A DNA stretch of 64,000 bases from Phycicoccus sp. HDW14. GTDB lineage: Bacteria > Actinomycetota > Actinomycetes > Actinomycetales > Dermatophilaceae. The stretch spans positions 992,001 to 1,056,000 of the forward strand of contig NZ_CP049935.1 of assembly GCF_011383005.1 (NCBI RefSeq), given 5' to 3'. Shown in pieces: positions 17,779 to 26,697 of this stretch; position 1 is the stretch's first letter; each line of letters opens with the position of its first letter. Under the pieces are notes generated by a model. It had not been told where the DNA came from. It did no database searches and worked only from the letters and a program-made list of their open reading frames with translations. The position numbers were made by a program, and so were the translations under genes.

Positions 17779-18542
17779 CCTGGCTCGGGGTGTGGCTCGT
17801 CGGGGTCGGCCTCTGCGACCTCGTCCGCTCCAGTGCCCGGCCGCAGGTCGCCCGCTCGGCCGTGTGGGTGGGGCTCGTCGCGATGGCCGGCCTCGGTGCG
17901 CTCGGCGGGCTGCTCGGGCCCACCGACCTCGTCGTCGGGCTCGGTGCGGCGCTCGCCCTGCTGCTCTGGGTCCGCTGGTCCGCGCAGGCCCTGCTCACCG
18001 GCACCGGGCACGTCGCGGCACTGGCCTCCCTCGGGGCCGGTGCCGTCTGGCTCGTCGCGCTCTCCGGCTGGGCCTCCCGCCCGGGTGGCCTGCTCGGGCG
18101 CTGGCTGGTCTGGGCCGACCTGCCCGCACCACTGGCGGGGGTCGGTCCCGGTCAGGTGCTGCTCGTCGCCGGTCTGCTCCTGGCCAACCTCGCCACCGGC
18201 AACGTCGTCGTCCGGCTCGTGCTCGTCAGCGTCGGCGCCCTGCGCCCCGTCGACCGCACGAGCGACCCCGGCGACGAGCCGGCCGAGCAGCTGCGCGGTG
18301 GGCGCTTGCTCGGGCCGATGGAGCGCGTCGTCATCATCGGACTCGGGCTCGCGGGGCAGCTCACCGCGGCCGGGCTGGTCATCGCCGCCAAGGGCCTCAT
18401 CCGCTTCCCCGAGCTGCAGAGCAAGCGCTCGGACCGCGAGTCGGTCGACGGCGCGGGCATCGACGAGGTCACCGAGTACTTCCTCGTCGGGTCCTTCGTC
18501 TCGTGGCTGCTGGCGCTGGTCAGCCTCTTCCTCGCCCGTTGA
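17775..18542 (+). CDS. Polytopic membrane protein, partner of the SatD-like gene
   Basis: The 255-residue protein has about six to seven hydrophobic segments, the first at residues 2-15 and the last at about 235-253, with a polar loop at about 155-175. GTG at 17775 overlaps the upstream TGA (GTGA), so translation is coupled to the SatD-like regulator. Streptococcal satD is also followed by a membrane-protein gene, so the arrangement may be conserved even though I cannot show homology. No transport or catalytic motif is recognisable. It converges on the aldolase gene with a 22-base gap. Confidence 0.8.
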   Translation: MTWLGVWLVGVGLCDLVRSSARPQVARSAVWVGLVAMAGLGALGGLLGPTDLVVGLGAALALLLWVRWSAQALLTGTGHVAALASLGAGAVWLVALSGWASRPGGLLGRWLVWADLPAPLAGVGPGQVLLVAGLLLANLATGNVVVRLVLVSVGALRPVDRTSDPGDEPAEQLRGGRLLGPMERVVIIGLGLAGQLTAAGLVIAAKGLIRFPELQSKRSDRESVDGAGIDEVTEYFLVGSFVSWLLALVSLFLAR

Positions 18543-18564
18543 CGGTGTCGGGCGCGCGGTTCGG

Positions 18565-19194
18565 TCAGACGTCGATGATCCGGCCGCGCCACTCCGGCGG
18601 GAAGTCGGCGGTCGTGTCGCCGGCGACGAGCAGGCGGTAGGTCATCGTCGCCGCCTCCTCGAGGTTGAGCGCCCGGCGCAGGGCCATCGACACGGTGTCG
18701 CCGAGGGCCGAGCAGCCGTGGTGGGCCAGGACGACGGCGTCGTGGTCGCGGGCCGCCTCGGCCGCGGCGTCGGCGAGCTCGGTGCTGCCCGAGGGGATGA
18801 AGGGCACGCGGCCGGCGCTGCCGAGGTAGTACTGGTGGTCCAGCGTCGTGAACCGGATGGGTGCACCGAGCAGGTCGACGAGCAGCACGTGCTGCGGGTG
18901 CAGGTGCACGATCGCCGCGACGTCCGGGCGCACGGCGTAGGTGCGCTGGTGCAGCTTCCACTCCACCGACGGCCGCTCGGCCCCGTCGACCCGCTCGCCG
19001 TCGGGGGTCAGCTCGGTGAAGTCCTCCGGGGTGAGCCGGTCGAGCCACGTGCCGGTGGCCGTGACGACGAACCGGTCGGTGCCGGGGACGCGGGCCGAAA
19101 GGTTGCCGCCGCTGGCCTGCACGAGGCCGCGCTCGACGACGTGCCGGCCGGCGTCGACGAGGGAGGCGATGGTCTCGGCGCGGGCGTTGCTCAT
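18565..19194 (-). CDS. Class II aldolase/adducin family protein
   Basis: The 209-residue protein has the class II aldolase fold: SGGNLSARV at about residues 28-36, the zinc-binding HLHPQH motif near 97-102, and a third histidine in AHHGCSALG near 158. Relatives include fuculose-1-phosphate aldolase and methylthioribulose-1-phosphate dehydratase (MtnB). The nearby mtnA makes the latter tempting, but the two genes are on opposite strands and specificity cannot be read from sequence. ATG at 19194 is chosen; a further in-frame ATG lies about 18 bases upstream. A CATGAT hexamer 6 bases upstream may be a -10 box. Confidence 0.85.
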   Translation of the reverse strand: MSNARAETIASLVDAGRHVVERGLVQASGGNLSARVPGTDRFVVTATGTWLDRLTPEDFTELTPDGERVDGAERPSVEWKLHQRTYAVRPDVAAIVHLHPQHVLLVDLLGAPIRFTTLDHQYYLGSAGRVPFIPSGSTELADAAAEAARDHDAVVLAHHGCSALGDTVSMALRRALNLEEAATMTYRLLVAGDTTADFPPEWRGRIIDV

Positions 19195-19313
19195 GGGCCG
19201 ATCATGGCGCATCGACGCACGGCCCCGACGACCGCCCGGGGAACCTCCGCCGGCCGGCCGGGCGTTGCCCCGGCGAGCGGCCCGCAGGGTCCGCCGCGAC
19301 GGAGGGAACGACG

Positions 19314-19985
19314 ATGGGACTTCTCGACCGCATCCTCGGCCGGGTGCCGAGCGAGCAGCAGCGCCACGGGGCACCGACCGGCGGATGGACGGGCGGCACG
19401 GGAGGGGCCCAAGGCGGCGGGACGCCGGCGCCGCCGCGTCCCGGAGCCACCGAGGACGAGCGGGCCGTGGCTCGCTACCGGTACCTCCTGCGCACCGCGC
19501 CGCCCGAGCAGCTCGAGGCGATGCACGCCGAGGCCTTCGCGCGGCTGACGCCGGACCAGCGCCGGCAGCTGCTCGACGAGCTGGGGCGCTCGGCACCGGC
19601 GGGGGAGCAGCCCACCAGCGCGGAAGCGGCCGACCTGGCCCGGGCCGCGACCCGCGCGGAGATGCGCCAGCCCGGCACGCTCCAGACCACGTTCTCGCGC
19701 GGCACGTTCGCCGGGGGTGCGGGCGGGATGCTCATGGGTTCGATGCTCGGCACGGTCGCGGGCGTCGTCATCGGCTCGGTGGTCGCCGACTCGCTCCTCG
19801 ACGGCTTCGACGGCAGCCCGGAGGGCCAGGACGTCGCCGGGGGTGACGCCGCCGCCGACACCGGGTCTGCCGACGCCGGCTCCGCCGACACCGGTGGATG
19901 GGACGCGGGCGGCGCCGACACCGGAGGTGGCTGGGACTTCGGGGGCGGCGACTTCGGCGGAGGCGGCGACTTCGGCGGGTTCTGA
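19314..19985 (+). CDS. Conserved hypothetical protein with Gly/Asp-rich C-terminus
   Basis: The 223-residue protein begins MGLLDRILGR, has a disordered Gly/Pro-rich stretch (about 15-48), an acidic helical domain (about 50-130, PEQLEAMHAEAFARLTPDQRRQLLDEL), one glycine-zipper-like hydrophobic segment (about 137-160, GGAGGMLMGSMLGTVAGVVIGS) and a repetitive tail of DAGSADTGG and GGGDFGGGGD units. Similar proteins occur widely in actinobacteria without assigned function. GGAGGGA at 19301-19307 precedes the ATG by 6 bases. The glycine zipper suggests membrane association. Confidence 0.8.
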   Translation: MGLLDRILGRVPSEQQRHGAPTGGWTGGTGGAQGGGTPAPPRPGATEDERAVARYRYLLRTAPPEQLEAMHAEAFARLTPDQRRQLLDELGRSAPAGEQPTSAEAADLARAATRAEMRQPGTLQTTFSRGTFAGGAGGMLMGSMLGTVAGVVIGSVVADSLLDGFDGSPEGQDVAGGDAAADTGSADAGSADTGGWDAGGADTGGGWDFGGGDFGGGGDFGGF

Positions 19986-19992
19986 CCGAGCG

Positions 19993-20561
19993 TCAGGCGC
20001 GCGTCCAGCGTTGCAGCAGAACGCCTCCGGGCAGCGGCGTGACCGCGCCCGGGGTCCACTGCCGCGGCGCGTCGAGCCCGCGGAACAGCGGGATGCCGCT
20101 GCCGAGCGCCACGGGGTTGACCTTGAGGTGCAGCTCGTCGACCTCGTCGGCGAGCTGGGCGGCGAGGTGCCCACCGCCGCAGAGCCAGACGTCGAGGCCG
20201 TCCTCGCCCTTGAGGTCACGCACGAGCGCCACCGGGTCGTCGTGGACGACGGTGACGGTGGGGTCGGCGGGAAGGTCGTCACGGTGCGTGACGACGTACT
20301 GGCGCAGGTGGGGGTAGGCGCTGCTCAGGCCGGCGTCGATCGCCGGCTGGTGGGTGGCCCGGCCCATGACGACGGTGTCGAAGTGGCGCGGCGGCGCGTC
20401 GACCCGAGGGCCCCGCGGACGTGGGCCGGGCAGGTCTCCGGGTACTCGGCGAAGAGCGCGGTGAGGGTGGCCGGGTCGTTGGGGAAGGCGGCGAAGCCAC
20501 CGTCGTCCTGGGCGATGTAGCCGTCGAGTGACGTGGCGACGTAGTAGACGAGGCGGCGCAC
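19993..20561 (-). CDS. Dihydrofolate reductase-like (RibD C-terminal fold) protein; frame broken
   Basis: The N-terminus, from GTG 20561 (RRLVYYVATSLDGYIAQDDGG), and the remainder (HFDTVVMGRATHQPAIDAGL through LHLKVNPVALGSGIPLFRGL) are in different frames. Adding one base at the CCC run 20403-20405 joins them into 189 residues, the usual length. These proteins use NADPH-type reductase folds but substrates are mostly unknown. The conserved SLDGYIA start and GSGIPLF end support the call. The gene converges on the glycine-rich protein gene with 7 bases between the stops. The break is treated as a sequence error. Confidence 0.8.
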
Positions 20562-20648
20562 GGTGCTCCAGGGGTCGGGCGGGTCCGGGTCCCGGCCACC
20601 GTAGGCGACGTCGTCCGGGGGTCGCACCCGGGTATCCCACCGGGACGG

Positions 20649-20682
20649 CCGACGCCGCCCACCGGGTGGTGGGCGGCGTCGG
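20649..20682 (-). terminator. Hairpin terminator for hsp20
   Basis: A perfect 15-bp stem with a four-base loop lies 11 bases beyond the hsp20 stop codon. Confidence 0.8.
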
Positions 20683-20692
20683 GGAGAGCGGC

Positions 20693-21148
20693 TCAGGCGG
20701 GGACGGGCGCGTCCTCTGCGCGGTTCGCCTCGCCGGCGATGACGTGGTGCCCGCCGGCGTGGTTGATCGAGATCTTGCGCGGCCTGGCCTCCTCGGCGAC
20801 CGGGATGGTCAGGGTGAGGACGCCGTCGGCGTAGTCGGCCTCGATCCGGTCGGGGGCCACCCCGTACCCGAGGGTGAGCTGGCGGGCGAAGGTGCCGCTG
20901 GGGCGCTCGTGCGAGAGCCACTGCACATCGGTGGACGCGCCCTCGCTCCGCTCGGCGCGGATGGTCAGGGTGCGGTCCTCGACGTCGACGTCGATGCTCG
21001 ACGGGTCGACGCCGGGCAGGTCAACCTTCGCGACGAAGGTCTCCCCGGTGCGGTACAGGTCCATCGGCATCGCCGTCGCCGCCGGTGAGCGGAAGCCCGC
21101 CGAGAGCATGCGGTCGAGGTCGCGGAAGGGGTCGAAGGTCGTGGCCAT
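20693..21148 (-). CDS. Hsp20/alpha-crystallin small heat shock protein
   Basis: The 151-residue chaperone holds unfolding proteins in soluble oligomers. The alpha-crystallin domain spans about residues 36-130 (ETFVAKVDLPGVDPSSIDVDVE to ADGVLTLTIPVAE), and the C-terminal ARPRKISIN provides the IxI-like oligomer contact. ATG 21148 has GGAGGA about 9 bases upstream. A near-perfect HAIR operator lies 52 bases upstream, so HspR-type heat-shock control is expected, as for actinobacterial hsp20 and dnaK. Confidence 0.92.
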   Translation of the reverse strand: MATTFDPFRDLDRMLSAGFRSPAATAMPMDLYRTGETFVAKVDLPGVDPSSIDVDVEDRTLTIRAERSEGASTDVQWLSHERPSGTFARQLTLGYGVAPDRIEADYADGVLTLTIPVAEEARPRKISINHAGGHHVIAGEANRAEDAPVPA

Positions 21149-21199
21149 GGTGTGGTCCTCCGTGGTGCGGGGCGGACGGGTCCGCCAGTCGTGCTGTTG

Positions 21200-21220
21200 C
21201 ATGAGTGGCAACGACTCAAG
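21200..21220 (-). promoter_or_regulatory. HAIR operator (HspR binding site) upstream of hsp20
   Basis: CATGAGT-N7-ACTCAAG matches the known HAIR consensus CTTGAGT-N7-ACTCAAG in 13 of 14 arm bases. It lies 52-72 bases upstream of the hsp20 ATG. HspR repression of heat-shock genes through this element is established in Streptomyces and mycobacteria; use here is inferred from the match. No hspR gene is in the window. Confidence 0.88.
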
Positions 21221-21318
21221 TTTGCATCGTGTTCCCGACGCAATGCAAGCCGGTCTGGGGGTGACCCGGCCTCCCACCCCGGCGTCGTAGGGTCCTGAGG
21301 AGCCCCCCGACCGAGAGG

Positions 21319-22094
21319 ATGACCGTGCCCTACTTCGAGCGGCTCGGCGAGACGCGCTTCCGCGCGACCGAGCACACGAGCGGCGCCTGGCGCGAGGACG
21401 AGCAGCACATCGCGCCGGCGATCGGCCTGCTGGCCCACGTCGTCGAGCGCGACGTCGCAGCCCGCCGGGACGACGCCCTCGTCGCCAGTCGGCTGTCCTA
21501 CGACATCCTCGGCACGGTGCCCGTGGCCGAGGTCGACACCGCCGTGACCGTCCTGCGGGCCGGGCGCACCATCGAGCTCGTCGAGGCGACGATGACGCAC
21601 GCCGGGCGCACCGTCGCGGTGCTGCGCGCGTGGCTGCTCCAGACCCGGGACTCCTCCGCCGTGGCCGGCACGGGCCTGGCCCGCCTGCCGGGTCCGGACG
21701 AGCTCCCGGCCTGGTCGCCGAGCGACACCTGGCCCGGGGGTTCATCGGCTCGGTCGAGCTGCGGCGACACCTCGAGGAACCGGGCCGCGGCTGCTTCTGG
21801 GCGCGCACCCGCATCCCGCTCGTCGACGACGAACCGGTCTCGGCGACCGCCCGGTTCGCCGGCCTGCTCGACATCGCCAACGGGATGACGGTGCGCGCCG
21901 ACCCGGCCCTCGTGCACTTCCCGAACGTCGACCTGACGGCTCACCTGCTCCGCACGCCGGAAGGGGAGTGGCTCGGGGTCGATGCCTCGCAGACCTTCGG
22001 GGACAACGGGATCGGCCTGACGAGCAGCGTCCTCCACGACGCCGCCGGGCCGCTGGGGACGCTGGCCCAGAGCCTGACCGTCCGCCCGCGCTGA
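21319..22094 (+). CDS. Acyl-CoA thioesterase-like (double hot-dog) protein; frame broken
   Basis: The N-terminal half (YFERLGETRFRATEHTSGAW, HIAPAIGLLAHVVE) and the C-terminal half (GFIGSVELRRHLEEPGRGCFWARTRIPLV, FPNVDLTAHLLR) are in adjacent frames. Adding one G to the run 21736-21740 gives 258 residues, the normal size of a TesB-like two-hot-dog protein. The LLAHVVE segment and the ANGM/FPNVDLT segment resemble the acyl-CoA-thioesterase-like group common in mycobacteria and relatives. GAGAGG precedes the ATG at 21319. Substrate is unknown. Confidence 0.78.
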
Positions 22095-22175
22095 CCGCTG
22101 CTCGTGGGGGCCCGTGGATCCTGTCCGACGAGGCTCGGGGGACTACGCTGGGGGTGTCACCGAGGAGGTGGGACG

Positions 22176-22385
22176 ATGAGTGTCTTCCTCGCCATCGTGT
22201 TGGGAACGGTCTTCGTCGTGGGGGTGCTGGCCGCGGTCGCCGGGCTGGTCTACGCCGTCGTCCGAGCGGTGCGTGACAAGCGGACGCCGGACGAGCGCTG
22301 GGCCGACGAGCACGGCGAGGACGAGAACCCGTACCGCACGGCCGCGCAGTTCGTCGCCGGCATCACCTTCGGCGGTCGACGGTGA
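22176..22385 (+). CDS. Small single-pass membrane protein (first of a tandem pair)
   Basis: The 69-residue protein has one transmembrane segment (about residues 3-27), a basic stretch (RAVRDKRT) and an acidic tail with DERWADEHGEDENPY. It is clearly paralogous to the next gene: both share DKRTPxERWADEHG, ENPY and a final GITF motif. A strong GAGGAGGTG lies 7 bases before the ATG at 22176. No function is known to me. The stop codon overlaps the GTG start of its paralogue. Confidence 0.75.
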   Translation: MSVFLAIVLGTVFVVGVLAAVAGLVYAVVRAVRDKRTPDERWADEHGEDENPYRTAAQFVAGITFGGRR

Positions 22386-22594
22386 ACGTCTTCGCCGTCA
22401 TCCTCTGGGTCCTGTTCTCGGTGGGCGCCCTGACCGGCGTCGCGCTGGTGTTCTTCGCGGTCGTGCACCGCATCCGCGACAAGCGCACGCCCGAGGAGCG
22501 TTGGGCCGACGAGCACGGGGACGAGCACGAGAACCCCTACGCCACCGGCGCCCGGTTCGTCACCGGCATCACGTTCACCGGACGCCCCGGCTGA
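22382..22594 (+). CDS. Small single-pass membrane protein (second of a tandem pair)
   Basis: The 70-residue protein starts at GTG 22382, overlapping the preceding TGA, and shares with it one N-terminal membrane helix, the DKRTPEERWADEHGD motif, ENPY and GITF. The pair arose by tandem duplication and is translationally coupled. A hetero-oligomer is possible but unproven. A strong terminator follows. Confidence 0.75.
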   Translation: MNVFAVILWVLFSVGALTGVALVFFAVVHRIRDKRTPEERWADEHGDEHENPYATGARFVTGITFTGRPG

Positions 22595-22620
22595 CCGACC
22601 GGCAGTCCGGGCCAGGACAC

Positions 22621-22660
22621 CGAGACGCCCCCGCCGGATGCTTCCGGCGGGGGCGTCTCG
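22621..22660. terminator. Bidirectional hairpin terminator between small membrane-protein pair and glnA
   Basis: A perfect 18-bp stem (left arm 22621-22638, right arm 22643-22660) with a four-base loop TGCT lies between two converging transcription units, so it can serve both. It is the strongest hairpin in the window. Confidence 0.9.
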
Positions 22661-22672
22661 TCGTGCGGTGGC

Positions 22673-24127
22673 TCAGATGTCGAAGTACATCTCGAACTCG
22701 TGCGGGTGCGGGCGGAAGCGGATCGGGTCGACCTCGTTCTTGCGCTTCCACTCGATCCAGGTGGCGATGAGGTCCTCGGTGAAGACGTCGCCCTCGAGGA
22801 GGAACTCGTGGTCGGCCTCGAGCGCGTCGAGGACGGCCGGCAGCGAGCCGGGGACCTGCGCGATGGCCTCGTGCTCCTCCGGCGGCAGCTCGTAGAGGTC
22901 CTTGTCCACCGGCTCCGGGGGCTCGATCCGGTTCTTGATGCCGTCCAGGCCCGCCATCAGCTGAGCGGCGAAGCACAGGTAGGGGTTGGAGGACGGGTCG
23001 GGGATGCGGAACTCGATGCGCTTGGCCTTCGGGCTGTCGCCGGCGATCGGGATGCGCACGCAGGCGGAGCGGTTGCGGGCCGAGTACACGAGGTTGACGG
23101 GCGCCTCGTAGCCCGGGACGAGCCGGTGGTAGCTGTTGACCGTCGGGTTCGTGAAGGCCAGCAGCGCCGGGGCGTGCTTGAGCAGGCCCCCGATGTACCA
23201 GCGGGCGAGGTCGGACAGGCCGCCGTAGCCGCGCTCGTCGTAGAACAGCGGCTCGCCGTTCTTCCAGAGCGACTGGTGGGTGTGCATGCCCGAGCCGTTG
23301 TCGCCGAAGATCGGCTTCGGCATGAACGTGGCGGTCTTGCCGCCCTCCCACACCGTGTTCTTGACGACGTACTTGAACTTCATCATGTCGTCGCCGGACT
23401 GCAGCAAGGTGTTGAAGCGGTAGTTGATCTCCTGCTGGCCCGCGGTGCCGACCTCGTGGTGGCTGCGCTCGACCTCGAGGCCGACCTTGTTGAGGTTGAG
23501 GCAGATCTTGTCGCGGGTGTCGGCGAAGTGGTCGACCGGGGGCACGGGGAAGTACCCGCCCTTGTACCGGGTCTTGTAGCCGCGGTTGCCGCCGTCCTCG
23601 ACGCGGCCGGTGTTCCACGCGGCCTCGACGGAGTCGATGTAGTAGTAGCTCGCGTTGGCCTTGGTCTCGAAGCGCACGTCGTCGAAGACGTAGAACTCGG
23701 CCTCGGCACCGAAGTAGGCGGTGTCGGCGATGCCCGTGGACTCGAGGTAGGCCTCGGCCTTGGCCGCGATGTTGCGCGGGTCGCGGCTGTAGGGCTCACC
23801 CGTGAACGGGTCGACGATGCTGAAGTTCATGATGAGCGTCTTCTCGGCACGGAACGGGTCGAGGTAGGCGCTGGTGGGGTCGGGCACGAGCTTCATGTCG
23901 GACTCGTGGATGGCCTGGAAGCCACGGATCGACGAGCCGTCGAACATCTGACCGTTGGTGAAGAAGTCGATGTCGACCGTCTGCGCCGGGACGTTGAAGT
24001 GCTGCATGACCCCGGGCAGGTCGCAGAAGCGGACGTCGACGAACTTGACGCCCTCGGACTCGATGAAGTCGAGCACCTCCTGCGGCGAGTTGAGCTGCGT
24101 GAAACCGTTGTCAGCGGAGCTGGACAC
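22673..24127 (-). CDS. glnA: Type I glutamine synthetase
   Basis: GlnA makes glutamine from glutamate and ammonia using ATP. The 484-residue protein carries the beta-Grasp segment with [11 protein letters not shown], the metal-binding [21 protein letters not shown] and the latch region. [17 protein letters not shown] precedes the adenylylation tyrosine near residue 412 ([10 protein letters not shown]), which marks the GSI-beta class controlled by GlnE. The GTG at 24127 ([15 protein letters not shown]) is set by AGGAGGTT about 6 bases upstream, although the frame stays open to 24349. A complete GlnR double box lies upstream. Confidence 0.96.
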   Translation of the reverse strand: MSSSADNGFTQLNSPQEVLDFIESEGVKFVDVRFCDLPGVMQHFNVPAQTVDIDFFTNGQMFDGSSIRGFQAIHESDMKLVPDPTSAYLDPFRAEKTLIMNFSIVDPFTGEPYSRDPRNIAAKAEAYLESTGIADTAYFGAEAEFYVFDDVRFETKANASYYYIDSVEAAWNTGRVEDGGNRGYKTRYKGGYFPVPPVDHFADTRDKICLNLNKVGLEVERSHHEVGTAGQQEINYRFNTLLQSGDDMMKFKYVVKNTVWEGGKTATFMPKPIFGDNGSGMHTHQSLWKNGEPLFYDERGYGGLSDLARWYIGGLLKHAPALLAFTNPTVNSYHRLVPGYEAPVNLVYSARNRSACVRIPIAGDSPKAKRIEFRIPDPSSNPYLCFAAQLMAGLDGIKNRIEPPEPVDKDLYELPPEEHEAIAQVPGSLPAVLDALEADHEFLLEGDVFTEDLIATWIEWKRKNEVDPIRFRPHPHEFEMYFDI

Positions 24128-24191
24128 GAAGTGAACCTCCTGGTTCGGGACAAGGGGCCTTGGGCGGAGCCGGCCCTGGGGCTTCGCGACG

Positions 24192-24197
24192 ACTGTA
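24192..24197 (-). promoter_or_regulatory. Likely -10 element (TACAGT) for glnA
   Basis: On the minus strand TACAGT lies just downstream of the GlnR box and about 65 bases before the glnA start, giving a 5' leader of roughly 58 bases. Confidence 0.5.
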
Positions 24198-24207
24198 GGG
24201 AGGAGCG

Positions 24208-24245
24208 GTTTCCCGACCGTGACCCGGATGTTTCGCCGACGTAAC
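24208..24245 (-). promoter_or_regulatory. GlnR double a/b box upstream of glnA
   Basis: Reading the minus strand, GTTAC-N6-GAAAC-N6-GTCAC-N6-GAAAC fits the published GlnR pattern gTnAc-n6-GaAAc repeated twice, with every spacer exactly six bases. It lies 81-118 bases upstream of the glnA GTG, immediately before the TACAGT hexamer. GlnR is the global nitrogen regulator of many actinomycetes; control of glnA here is inferred from the match. Confidence 0.88.
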
Positions 24246-24389
24246 GCCAGCCACCGTATCAATGGGTGGGACGAGGCGCCCGAGTGGTGGACCATGCTGA
24301 GACGCCGGTCGGCCCCGCGGGTCCACCCCGACGAAACCGGTGCGCCCACACCGGTTTCTCCGGGTGCCGAGGCCGGGGGAGGCGCCGCC

Positions 24390-24395
24390 TAGGCT
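24390..24395 (+). promoter_or_regulatory. -10 element (TAGGCT) for the RDD-family gene
   Basis: TAGGCT ends 6 bases before GTG 24402 with no ribosome binding site between them. Confidence 0.55.
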
Positions 24396-24401
24396 GGGCC
24401 G

Positions 24402-24841
24402 GTGCCCACGAGCCCGTCCGAGACCGCGACCCCCACCGCCGGCGAGGCCACGCTGCTGCGCCGCTTCGGGGGCTTCGTCGTCGACTGGGTGCTCAGCGCG
24501 CTGGTGACGTTCCTGCTGCTGCCCTACGACCTCGCGCAGCCGGGGAGCAGCCCGACCTGCTGCTCGGCATCCCCGAGAGCTCGTGGGCGGTGCTCTGCGT
24601 CTTCTTCGTGCTCAACGTCGTGCTCGTGTCGCTCACCGGCTCGACGGTCGGGCACCGGCTGACGGGCCTGCAGGTGTGGCAGGTGCGGCCGGGCGTCTTC
24701 CCGCTGCAGGTGCTCGTGCGCTCCGCCCTGGCCGCCCTCGTGCTGCCGGCGGTCGTCACGGCCGGGGGGCGCGGCCTGCACGACCTGGCCGCGGGCACGC
24801 GCATCGTCCGACCAGGCGGCGAACCGCCCGCTGCGGCCTGA
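24402..24841 (+). CDS. RDD family membrane protein; frame broken
   Basis: The first half (RRFGGFVVDWVLSALVTFLLLPYDL) and second half (WAVLCVFFVLNVVLVSLTGSTVGHRLTGLQVW, then GRGLHDLAAGTRIV) lie in different frames. Adding one G to the run 24542-24545 gives 146 residues, the usual RDD length, with three membrane helices and the conserved R-x-D pattern in the first helix plus the late HD motif. Function of RDD proteins is mostly unknown, although some influence ion homeostasis. It is divergent from glnA and converges on the DUF4191 gene. Confidence 0.82.
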
Positions 24842-24844
24842 GGC

Positions 24845-25570
24845 CTACTTCCCGCGCATCGCGCGGCGGTCCATCCGCGCCTTCGTGGGGTCGACGCCCT
24901 TGGGCACCGGCGGCTTGAGGCCGCCGAGCGACTTCAGCCGCTTGTTGACGACGGAGACCTCGGCCTTGGTGAGCACCGGGCGCATCCGGGTCAGCTTGCC
25001 GGAGAGCTTCTTGACGGGGACCTGGTCCGCGCCGTCGCCGGCGGTCCACAGGTGGATCGGGACACCGGGGGCGACCCGCGCGACCTTCTTCTCCTCCTGC
25101 TTGAGGAGCTTGGTGACGCGAGCGGGCGGGCCCTCACCGATGAGCACGACGCCGGGGCGGCCGAGCGCGCGGAAGACCATCGCCGCGCCGGCCATGTCCT
25201 GGGCCCGGGTGCCGCGGGCGCCCTCGAGCGCCACCGGCTCCTGGGTGGCGTACCAGCCGCGCCGGCCGATGCCGGTGAGCGCGGCGCCGGCCGCACCGAC
25301 CTGGCCGTCGAGGGCCTTGTACATGGCAGTGTTGCCGCGCCGGTTCATGACGATGACCGCGGCGAGGAAGGCCGCCGGGATCGAGATGATGATCGAGTAG
25401 ACGAACCAGCCCCCGCCGAAGGCCGCGCCGATGCCGATGATGATCGCGGCGACGAGCAGCGCGGCCCCGAGCATCCACCACCCGAGCTTCGGGTCGAGCG
25501 ACTTGATGGCGCGGTAGGCCTGCCGGATCTCGGCGATGCGGCCGGGCTTCTTCTCGGGTGCGTCGGACAC
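24845..25570 (-). CDS. DUF4191 membrane protein
   Basis: The 241-residue protein has two close transmembrane segments at about residues 31-70 ([24 protein letters not shown] and the following helix), a basic N-terminus and a soluble C-terminal domain ending in [18 protein letters not shown]. This matches actinobacterial DUF4191 proteins, regularly found directly downstream of lipA, as here. Function is unknown. GTG 25570 is chosen at the end of an alternative-frame overlap; GAGGAG lies about 11 bases upstream. Confidence 0.85.
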   Translation of the reverse strand: MSDAPEKKPGRIAEIRQAYRAIKSLDPKLGWWMLGAALLVAAIIIGIGAAFGGGWFVYSIIISIPAAFLAAVIVMNRRGNTAMYKALDGQVGAAGAALTGIGRRGWYATQEPVALEGARGTRAQDMAGAAMVFRALGRPGVVLIGEGPPARVTKLLKQEEKKVARVAPGVPIHLWTAGDGADQVPVKKLSGKLTRMRPVLTKAEVSVVNKRLKSLGGLKPPVPKGVDPTKARMDRRAMRGK

Positions 25571-25626
25571 GGGGGAGGTGCTCCTCGTCGGAATCTGCGA
25601 CACCCGCGGACGCGCGGGCGCGTCCC

Positions 25627-26651
25627 TCAGGATACGGGGCGCTGTGCCCGGGCGACCAACGACGCCGCCTCCTGGCGGGCGGGGTCGTTCGCGGCCTCGG
25701 CGAGGTGGGCCAGGTGGGCGGGGACCTCGCGGCCCCACCGGCGCATCGCGGTCGCCCAGAGGCGTCCGGCGCGGTAGGAGGAGCGCACGAGCGGGCCGGC
25801 CATGACCCCCTTGAAGCCGAGGTCGGTGGCGACCTCGGACCAGTGGACGAACTCCTCGGGCTTGACCCACCGGTCGATGGGGTGGTGCATCGGCGAGGGC
25901 CGCAGGTACTGGGTGATGGTGAGGATGTCGCAGCCGGCCTCGTGGAGGTCGCGGATGGCCTCGTCGACCTCGTGGTCCTCCTCGCCCATGCCGAGGATGA
26001 GGTTGGACTTGGTGACCAGCCCGGCCTCGCGCGCCATCGACAGGACCCGGAGGGACTTGTCGTAGGTGAACGCCGGGCGGATGCGCTTGAAGATGCGCGG
26101 CACGGTCTCGAGGTTGTGGGCGAAGACCTCGGGGCGGGCGTCGAAGACCTGGGAGACGAGCTCGGGGCGGGCGCCGAAGTCGGGGGCAGGATCTCGACGC
26201 CGGTGTTCGGGTTGAGCGCGTGGATCTGGCGGATGGTCTCGGCGTACAGGCCGGCGGCGCCGTCCGGGCGGTCGTCGCGGGCCACACCCGTGACCGTGGC
26301 GTAGCGCAGGCCCATCGTGCGCACCGACTCGGCGACCTTGCGCGGCTCGTCGAGGTCGAGCGGCTGCGGGCGGCCGGTGGCGATGTCGCAGAAGTCGCAG
26401 CGGCGGGTGCAGGTGTCGCCACCGATGAGGAAGGTCGCCTCGCGGTCCTCCCAGCACTCGAAGATGTTCGGGCAGCCGGCCTCCTGGCACACGGTGTGCA
26501 GGCCCTGCCCCTTCACCATCGAGTGGATCTTGGTGTACTCCGGCCCCATCTTCGCGGTGGTGCGGATCCACTCCGGCTTGCGCTCGATGGGGGTCTCGGC
26601 GTTGCGCGCCTCGACCCGCAGCAGGCGGCGTCCCTCGGGTGCGACAGTCAC
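25627..26651 (-). CDS. lipA: Lipoyl synthase; frame broken
   Basis: LipA is a radical-SAM enzyme inserting two sulfurs into protein-bound octanoyl groups. The auxiliary cluster motif [12 protein letters not shown] and the radical-SAM motif [13 protein letters not shown] are both present, followed by TGVARDD. The frame breaks at the G run 26182-26186 (five bases); adding one base restores [13 protein letters not shown] and a 341-residue protein of normal length. GTG 26651 is preceded by TACGCT with a 7-base gap. It lies downstream of lipB but an FkbM methyltransferase separates the two, which is unusual. Clients include the E2 gene at 37755. Confidence 0.93.
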
Positions 26652-26658
26652 GCGTTCC

Positions 26659-26664
26659 AGCGTA
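26659..26664 (-). promoter_or_regulatory. -10 element (TACGCT) for lipA
   Basis: TACGCT on the minus strand ends 7 bases before the lipA GTG, so lipA may have its own leaderless promoter despite lying in a gene train. Confidence 0.5.
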
Positions 26665-26697
26665 CGCTCCGCCGCCGACAGCCCCCGACCTCGGTCG

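Noticed and set aside
19860..19982. Secreted Gly-rich peptide or bacteriocin precursor at the C-terminus of the 19314 gene
   Set aside because: The Gly/Asp repeats are the tail of a larger conserved protein, with no leader peptide, modification enzyme or exporter nearby.
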